A program made the position numbers and the translations under genes. A DNA stretch of 9,078 nucleotides from JADMII01 sp036278595. GTDB lineage: Bacteria; Chloroflexota; Dehalococcoidia; DSTF01; JACRBR01. Under the pieces are notes generated by a model, which was not told the origin of the DNA, did no database searches, and saw only the letters and a program-made list of their open reading frames with translations. Shown one piece after another: positions 4,773 to 9,078 of the stretch (its first letter is position 1; each line of letters begins with the position of its first letter). The DNA is taken from the NCBI GenBank assembly GCA_036278595.1, contig DASUKS010000251.1, positions 1-9,078 on the forward strand, written 5' to 3'.

Positions 4773-5760
4773 TCTCGCCGCCGATGATCAGTTCCCAGTG
4801 AAGGTGCGGCCCGGTCGCGAGGCCGGTGTGCCCGACCTCGGCGATCAGCTGCCCCTGCTTCACTTCCTGACCCATAGCTACCTCAAAATGCGAAAGGTGG
4901 CTGTACCCCGTGAAGACGCCGAGTCCGTGATCGATCATCACCGTGTTGCCGCGCGTCGTCAGCGCGTCGGCCCACACCACCTTCCCGGATGCCGTGGCGT
5001 ACACCGGTGTGCCTTCGTCCGCGGCGATGTCGAGCCCCGTGTGGTGGCTCGTCACCGGCGCGCCGTTGTAGCTGCGGCCGATGCCGAACGGGCTGCTGAC
5101 GGTGCCGCGCACGGGGAAGATGAACGGCGATTCCCACAGCTTCTGCGGTGTGTACTCCGCGAAGACCTGCGCGCGGATGTTTAGCTCCTTCTGCACCTCG
5201 CTGGGCGAGAGCAGGTTGTCCTGGCTCGGTGGCACGTCGATCTCTTCGACGGGGAAGTCGCTGTGCGTCACCTGCACGCTGTCGTCCTGCGTCGTGATCG
5301 CGTTGCCGGCGGCGTCGTAGAACGTGATCTTCATCGGGTAGGCGCCGGTCGCGGTGTCGGCGCTCGCGCCGATCGGCAGCCAGAACTCTGCGCCGTCTGC
5401 GACCATCGGCCGCGTCATGCCGAGGAACGTCAGCTGCGCGGTCGCGGCGCCGTTGCCCTGCACGCGGGCGATAGCGCTTCGCGCCTGCGCGACGGACAGC
5501 CCGTCGTTCGCAAGCGGCGCCTGCGGCCTGGGGGTGGAGGTCGGCTCCGGCGTATCGGTCGGCAGCGGCGTCGGCGTGCTGGTTGGGGTCAGCGTCGGCG
5601 TGGCGGTGTTCGTCACCGTGGCTGTGGCGGTGGGCGTGGGCGTGCGCGTCGGCGAAGAGCCGCCGATGACGCCGCAGCCCGTCATGGCGACGGCCAGCGC
5701 GACGCACGGCACGAGGAAGGACGGACGGCGCACCCGGGGCACGCGGCAAGTATAGGACAT
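4729..5760 (-). CDS. M23-family (LytM-type) peptidase lipoprotein
   Basis: This 343-residue exported protein should cut peptidoglycan cross-bridges or regulate other hydrolases at the cell surface. The N-terminus has basic residues (R10-R12), a hydrophobic core (15-26) and a lipobox MTGC with C29 as lipidation site. Residues 36-80 are a Thr/Pro linker typical of wall-spanning proteins. A middle domain (about 85-175) is unassigned. The M23 domain covers about 213-336: H240-x3-D244 in SHHTGLDIAADEGTPV, H288 in YSHLSH, and GPHLHWEL with H319 and H321. Zinc ligands H240, D244 and H321 are all present, so it should be active. The ATG at 5760 is the longest start. A GTG at 5742 (residue 7) lies 6 nt after a TATACT box, lacks any Shine-Dalgarno and keeps the whole signal peptide, so leaderless initiation there is a serious alternative. 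It follows the MFS stop by 25 nt and overlaps the downstream glycosylase. Confidence 0.92.
   Translation of the reverse strand: MSYTCRVPRVRRPSFLVPCVALAVAMTGCGVIGGSSPTRTPTPTATATVTNTATPTLTPTSTPTPLPTDTPEPTSTPRPQAPLANDGLSVAQARSAIARVQGNGAATAQLTFLGMTRPMVADGAEFWLPIGASADTATGAYPMKITFYDAAGNAITTQDDSVQVTHSDFPVEEIDVPPSQDNLLSPSEVQKELNIRAQVFAEYTPQKLWESPFIFPVRGTVSSPFGIGRSYNGAPVTSHHTGLDIAADEGTPVYATASGKVVWADALTTRGNTVMIDHGLGVFTGYSHLSHFEVAMGQEVKQGQLIAEVGHTGLATGPHLHWELIIGGENVDPSYWTYQGVAP
5749..5754 (-). promoter_or_regulatory. Candidate -10 box for a leaderless M23 transcript
   Basis: On the minus strand TATACT (5754-5749) matches TATAAT at five of six positions and ends 6 nt before the GTG at 5742. That is nearly the same geometry as TACAAT-7 nt-ATG at the GDPD gene. 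No clear -35 box is visible 17 bp upstream. If real, it makes M23-glycosylase-matrixin a separate unit from the MFS gene. Confidence 0.4.
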
Positions 5761-5768
5761 CGGGGCGA

Positions 5769-5787
5769 AGCCGAACTCGCTTCGGCT
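5769..5787 (-). other. Stem-loop at the MFS stop codon
   Basis: AGCCGAA (5769-5775) and TTCGGCT (5781-5787) form a perfect 7-bp stem with a 5-nt loop, overlapping the MFS stop (5786-5788). On the minus strand no T-run follows, so it is not a standard intrinsic terminator. It could protect the upstream mRNA's 3' end or slow transcription between MFS and M23. Confidence 0.5.
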
Positions 5788-7069
5788 AGTCGTTCGCGAT
5801 GGCGATCGGCGCGGTGATCAGCGTGGGCGACGTCTGCGGCGCCGGCAGCGAGAAGCGAATCTTGCGCCGGTGCGTCTGCAGGCGGTAGTGCCCGATGATC
5901 AGCACGACCGCGACGAAGAGCATGAGCGAGGCGATCTTGAACGGCGCCAGCGGCCCCCACTGGCCGCCGATCAGGCCGCCGAGGCCCTGCCCGCCCGCGA
6001 CCCCCAGGCCCTGCACGGTCGCGAGCGCGCCGAGCCACAAGCCGCGGCCGCCCGCGTCCGTGGCATCGAGCGCCACCGCGCTCCAGGCCGGGATGCTGAT
6101 GGCGCAGGCGAGTCCGGCGAGCACGACGAGCGACACGACGACCATCGGGTTCGGGGTCAGGGTCAGCCCGAAGAGGCACAGCGCCGCGACGAACAGCCCG
6201 CCGATCAGCGGCACGTGGCGGCTGAAGCGGTCGGCGATGCGCGTGTAGCGCCAGAAGATGAACGCGGCAATGAGGGCCGGCGCCGGGAAGAAGATCGCCA
6301 GGTGCGACATCTTCACGTGCAGGAAATCCTTCGCGTAGGCGCCGATCATCGGCGTGTGGAGGCTCGTCCCCAGCGTGAGGAAGAGCACGATCACCGCCAG
6401 CACGCCGATGCTCGGCGTCCAGGCCGTCGGGTCCTTCACGGTGCGCTGGGCGTGCTCCTGGATGCGCGCCGCCACGATCGGCTTATCGGTGATGTTGCGC
6501 GCCACCATGTAGAGCGCCAGCGCATTGAAGCCGATGCACAGCCAGAACACGGCCGAGTAGCTCATGTAGTCGGCGAACAGGACGCCGATGAACGTACCGA
6601 TGCCGGCGCCGCCCATCATCGCGACGTTGAGGAAGGACATCGTCCGGTTGCGGCTGTTATGCGGCGTCGTCTCGCCGACATGCGCCATGAAGGCAGGCCA
6701 CATCGTCGCCGCGCCGATGCCGAGGATGAAGGAGAACGCGAGGAAGGCCTTCTCGTTCGGCACGGCCATCATGAGGGCGAGCGTCGGCAGGCTGATCGCG
6801 CCGCCGAAGAGCATCGTTGCGCGCCGGCCGATGCGGTCGGAGACCCAGCCGGCGGGCGTCTGCAGGAGGAACTTCGCGATGCCGTACGAGGCCATGGCGT
6901 AGCCCGAGTACGCCAGCCCGGCATCGAGCTTGTTCGGCAGGTACTGCTGGACGAGCGAGAGGAAGTAGATCCCCACGAACGCATGCCAGAGGAAAACCAC
7001 TGGCGCCAGCCGCAGCAGCCTGTTGTGCTCATCAGAAAGCGTGATCGCAGCCTTGCGAACGTGAATCAT
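5786..7069 (-). CDS. Major facilitator superfamily transporter
   Basis: This 427-residue integral membrane protein is predicted to have about 12 helices in two halves, with a longer polar loop near residues 190-215. Such proteins use an ion gradient to move small solutes or drugs. The MFS motif A sits in the loop between helices 2 and 3: GWVSDRIGRR at 74-83, with D78 and R82 as the usual key residues. The C-terminal tail (from about 395) is polar. The ATG at 7069 is preferred because AGGGG (7082-7078) lies 8 nt upstream; the frame also has a GTG two codons earlier (7075). It follows the ROK kinase gene by about 50 nt in the same direction, so a sugar-related substrate is possible, but nothing in the sequence proves it; a drug or metabolite exporter fits as well. 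Confidence 0.9.
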   Translation of the reverse strand: MIHVRKAAITLSDEHNRLLRLAPVVFLWHAFVGIYFLSLVQQYLPNKLDAGLAYSGYAMASYGIAKFLLQTPAGWVSDRIGRRATMLFGGAISLPTLALMMAVPNEKAFLAFSFILGIGAATMWPAFMAHVGETTPHNSRNRTMSFLNVAMMGGAGIGTFIGVLFADYMSYSAVFWLCIGFNALALYMVARNITDKPIVAARIQEHAQRTVKDPTAWTPSIGVLAVIVLFLTLGTSLHTPMIGAYAKDFLHVKMSHLAIFFPAPALIAAFIFWRYTRIADRFSRHVPLIGGLFVAALCLFGLTLTPNPMVVVSLVVLAGLACAISIPAWSAVALDATDAGGRGLWLGALATVQGLGVAGGQGLGGLIGGQWGPLAPFKIASLMLFVAVVLIIGHYRLQTHRRKIRFSLPAPQTSPTLITAPIAIAND

Positions 7070-7077
7070 CCCCACAT

Positions 7078-7082
7078 CCCCT
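7078..7082 (-). promoter_or_regulatory. Ribosome binding site for the MFS gene
   Basis: AGGGG on the minus strand (7082-7078) is 8 nt from the ATG at 7069 but only 2 nt from the alternative GTG at 7075, so it supports the ATG as the start. Confidence 0.55.
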
Positions 7083-7110
7083 GCCTGGAGCGGCCCGGAT
7101 GGAACCCGCC

Positions 7111-7128
7111 GTCGATGTATCTATCGAC
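7111..7128. promoter_or_regulatory. Inverted repeat at the ROK stop / MFS leader
   Basis: GTCGAT (7111-7116) and ATCGAC (7123-7128) form a perfect 6-bp inverted repeat around a 6-bp centre. It spans the ROK stop codon (7121-7123) about 40 nt upstream of the MFS start. It may be an operator or an intercistronic hairpin; no T-run follows in either direction. Chance occurrence cannot be excluded. Confidence 0.25.
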
Positions 7129-8137
7129 CGCCGGAGACCACCCGCGTAGCGCCGGCCGCCGCCTCCGCTCCGCCAGCGTGCCGCTGACGTGCGACGGCTA
7201 CGGCGCCCAGCGCTGCCGCCCTCTCCCCCAGTTCGCCTTCGATTATCCGTACATCCGCGAACGACTGCGCGAAGCTCCGTTCGCGCGCAGTGTCCATGGC
7301 CGGCCGTAACAGCGCGTCTCCCATGTTGGTCAGGCCGCCGCCGAGCACGATCGCCTGTGGATTGAAGGCGTTCACCATGCTCGCGAGACCGAGGCCGAGG
7401 TAGTGGCCAGCCGCTTGAATAATATCCGAAGCCTCCGCCTCCCCCTGCTGCGCAGCGAGGTATACGGTCTCGGCCGTGAGCGGCGGGTTGTGTTCGGCGA
7501 GGCGCGCCGTCCGCGGCAGCCTCCCCTGTGCGATCGCCTCCTCCGCGCGCGCGGCGATCGCGGTGCCCGAAGCGAACGCCTCGAGGCAGCCGACGTGCCC
7601 GGCGCCACACTTCGGACCGGTGCGCGAGACCACCATATGGCCGACCTCGCCGGCCGCGCCTGACGCGCCCACGTACAGCTTGTTGTCGATGATGATGCCG
7701 CCGCCGATCCCCGTGCTGACGGTGACGAAGAGCATGTCGTCCAAGCCCTTGCCGGCGCCGAACAGGTGCTCGCCGACGCAGCCGCAGTTCGCATCGTTCT
7801 CCAGCACGAACGGCGCGTCCAGCTGCTCGTGCAGCAGGCGCGCGAGCGGCACGTCGTGCCAGCCCGGCAGGTTCGGGGGCTGCGTGATGACGCCGGACGC
7901 TGCATCGATGGGCCCCGGGGCCGACACGCCGCCGGCGGCCAGCGCATCGATCTCCACCGCGGCGCCCGAAGCGGCACCGCGCACCGCATCGGCGACGCGC
8001 GCGATCACCGCATCCGGGCCTTCGGCGGCGTGCGTCAGGACGCGGTCCTCGGCGAGGACCTTGCCCTGCTCGTCCGTGATCACCACGAGGATCTTCGTGC
8101 CGCCGAGGTCGATACCGGCGTAGAGCGGGCCGCTCAC
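7121..8137 (-). CDS. ROK-family sugar kinase (probable glucokinase)
   Basis: This 338-residue ROK protein should phosphorylate a hexose, most likely glucose to glucose 6-phosphate, with ATP in the cytoplasm. The ATP phosphate loop DLGGTK is at 10-15. The catalytic Asp is D115 in LENDANCG. STGIGGGII (141-149) is the second phosphate motif. ExGH is at 164-167 (E164, H167, sugar and zinc contacts). The usual zinc signature C-x-C-x4-C reads C177-G-A179-G-H-V-G-C184, so the middle Cys is Ala. VLGGGL (264-269) is the adenosine-side motif. No N-terminal helix-turn-helix is present, so it is a kinase rather than a ROK repressor. The GTG at 8137 overlaps the glgA stop as GTGA and has GAGG 7 nt upstream; the longer open frame to 8470 is a shadow of glgA. 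Pairing with glgA suits glucose phosphorylation feeding glycogen. Fructose or N-acetyl-sugars remain possible. Confidence 0.9.
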   Translation of the reverse strand: MSGPLYAGIDLGGTKILVVITDEQGKVLAEDRVLTHAAEGPDAVIARVADAVRGAASGAAVEIDALAAGGVSAPGPIDAASGVITQPPNLPGWHDVPLARLLHEQLDAPFVLENDANCGCVGEHLFGAGKGLDDMLFVTVSTGIGGGIIIDNKLYVGASGAAGEVGHMVVSRTGPKCGAGHVGCLEAFASGTAIAARAEEAIAQGRLPRTARLAEHNPPLTAETVYLAAQQGEAEASDIIQAAGHYLGLGLASMVNAFNPQAIVLGGGLTNMGDALLRPAMDTARERSFAQSFADVRIIEGELGERAAALGAVAVARQRHAGGAEAAAGATRVVSGGR

Positions 8138-9078
8138 GCCGAGGCCTCGCGCGCCCGCTCGATCGCATCGAGCCGGGCCTTGCGAGCAGACTCGTACAGC
8201 TCCAGGTACTTTCCGGCGGCGCGATGCCACGACCAGTCCTGCCGCATGCCGCGCTCCTGCATCGCCCGCCAGCCGTCGCGGTTGCCGTAGCCCGCGATGG
8301 CGCGCTCGCAGCAGGCCCGCAGCGCCTCCGCTGTCGCGTCGTCGAACGCGAAGCCGGTGCCGCGCGCGAGGCCGGCGTCCGCGTCCTCGACGGTATCCAC
8401 CAGCCCGCCGGTGCGGCGGACGAGCGGCACCGCGCCGTAGCGCAGCGAGATCAGCTGACCGAGGCCGCACGGCTCGTAGCGCGACGGCATCAGGAACACG
8501 TCGCAGCCGGCGTAGATCCGCTGGCCGAGCGGCGGGTCGAAGTCGATGCGCACCTTCACCTGTTGGGGGTAGCGCTCCTCGAGCCGGCGCAGCATGTCCT
8601 CGACCGCGACGTCGCCGGTGCCGAGCACGACGAGCTGGATCTTGTGGTCCGCCAGCAGGAACTGGAACGCCTCGCCGACGAGGTCGATGCCCTTCTGGGC
8701 CCAGAGGCGCGTCACGACGCCGAAGAGCGCCGCGGCGTCCTCTTCCGGCAATCCCATCTCGCGCTGCAGCGCCCGCTTGTTCTCGAGCCGGTCGCCGAGC
8801 GTGTCGACGCTGTAGTGCTTCGTGATGGCCGCGTCGGTGGCCGGATTGAACTCGTCGTAGTCGATGCCGTTGACGATGCCCGAGAGGTCGTCGGCGCGCG
8901 CCTGCAGCAGCGGGTCAAGGCCGGCGCCGTATTCCGGCGTCAGGATCTCCCGCGCGTAGGTGTCGCTGACGGTGTTGATCTTATCCGCGTGCAGGATGCC
9001 CTGCGCCATACAGCTGTACGCCAGTGCGGGGTCGAGGTCGCCCGGCAGCGTCAGCAGCTCATGGCCGATGTGGTACTT
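8134..9078 (-). CDS. glgA: Glycogen synthase GlgA (GT5 family), 5'-truncated
   Basis: It transfers glucose from ADP-glucose to the growing alpha-1,4-glucan in glycogen synthesis. The frame is open from the right edge to the TGA at 8134; 314 residues are visible, and the N-terminal domain with the K-x-G-G substrate motif lies outside the window. Hallmarks in order: ADKINTVSDTYAREI, YGAGLDPLL, IVNGIDYDEFNP, FGVVTRLWAQKGIDLV, VVLGTGD, then the signature stretch PSRYEPCGLGQLISLRYG with its catalytic-type Glu, and RTGGLVDTVEDAD. WSWHRAAGKYLELY near the end is the usual C-terminal helix. All are typical of bacterial GlgA rather than of GT4 synthases. An ATG at 9009 is internal, since conserved sequence continues upstream of it. 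It is the first visible gene of a minus-strand group and overlaps the ROK kinase start by 4 nt. Confidence 0.95.
   Translation of the reverse strand, partial: KYHIGHELLTLPGDLDPALAYSCMAQGILHADKINTVSDTYAREILTPEYGAGLDPLLQARADDLSGIVNGIDYDEFNPATDAAITKHYSVDTLGDRLENKRALQREMGLPEEDAAALFGVVTRLWAQKGIDLVGEAFQFLLADHKIQLVVLGTGDVAVEDMLRRLEERYPQQVKVRIDFDPPLGQRIYAGCDVFLMPSRYEPCGLGQLISLRYGAVPLVRRTGGLVDTVEDADAGLARGTGFAFDDATAEALRACCERAIAGYGNRDGWRAMQERGMRQDWSWHRAAGKYLELYESARKARLDAIERAREASA
8145..8148 (-). promoter_or_regulatory. Ribosome binding site for the ROK kinase
   Basis: GAGG on the minus strand (8148-8145), within the last codons of glgA, lies 7 nt before the GTG at 8137. Together with the GTGA overlap it fixes the ROK start and suggests translational coupling with glgA. 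Confidence 0.5.

Noticed and set aside
5870..7309. 479-codon plus-strand frame
   Set aside because: Antisense to the MFS gene; it is almost entirely charged residues (Arg, Glu, Asp, His) and lacks membrane segments or any recognisable domain.
8138..8470. N-terminal extension of the ROK frame
   Set aside because: It overlaps glgA out of frame and has no ROK homology; the GTG at 8137 has a ribosome binding site and a GTGA overlap.

Overview
The window is GC-rich (codon third positions are mostly G or C), densely coding bacterial DNA. Three things suggest a Chloroflexota-type organism or metagenome bin. A lipoprotein carries a long Thr/Pro linker of the kind common in secreted Chloroflexota proteins. 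The intergenic DNA holds 'SEAKNL/ERSE' and 'CACAGATGACACAG' repeats of the kind I recall from that phylum and a few others. Two genes have a -10-like box placed for leaderless initiation. This assignment is inference; there is no rRNA or tRNA in the window.

Layout, left to right. Positions 1-624 (+) hold the 3' two thirds of scpA (chromosome segregation). Positions 625-941 are repeat-rich: a heptamer array, then a 39-bp tandem array, then a candidate promoter. A glycerophosphodiester phosphodiesterase follows at 942-1709 (+). It converges, with a 6-nt gap, on a DNA-3-methyladenine glycosylase I (tag, -). A divergent 94-bp spacer containing a small dyad leads to a 146-residue degenerate GGDEF-like protein at 2389-2829 (+), with a plausible intrinsic terminator at its end. 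Positions 2847-3273 form a composite repeat block with no gene.

From 3274 to the right edge every gene is on the minus strand. In transcription order (right to left) these are glgA (partial), a ROK-family sugar kinase, an MFS transporter, an M23 lipoprotein, an HhH-GPD/endonuclease III-like glycosylase and a secreted matrixin-type metalloprotease. The glgA-ROK pair overlaps by 4 nt (GTGA) and the glycosylase-matrixin pair by 1 nt (TGATG), so these two pairs are probably translationally coupled. A 7-bp stem-loop at the MFS stop and a TATACT box just after it suggest that the M23-glycosylase-matrixin genes form their own transcription unit.

Functionally, glgA plus the ROK kinase point to glucose/glycogen handling. 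The lower operon mixes cell-envelope hydrolysis (M23, matrixin) with a base-excision glycosylase. Most genes are ordinary family members. The items most worth a second look are the composite repeats, the solitary GGDEF relic, the glycosylase with Glu at the lyase-Lys position, and the leaderless-start candidates. I found no CRISPR array, transposase, phage gene or clear new defence-type system.
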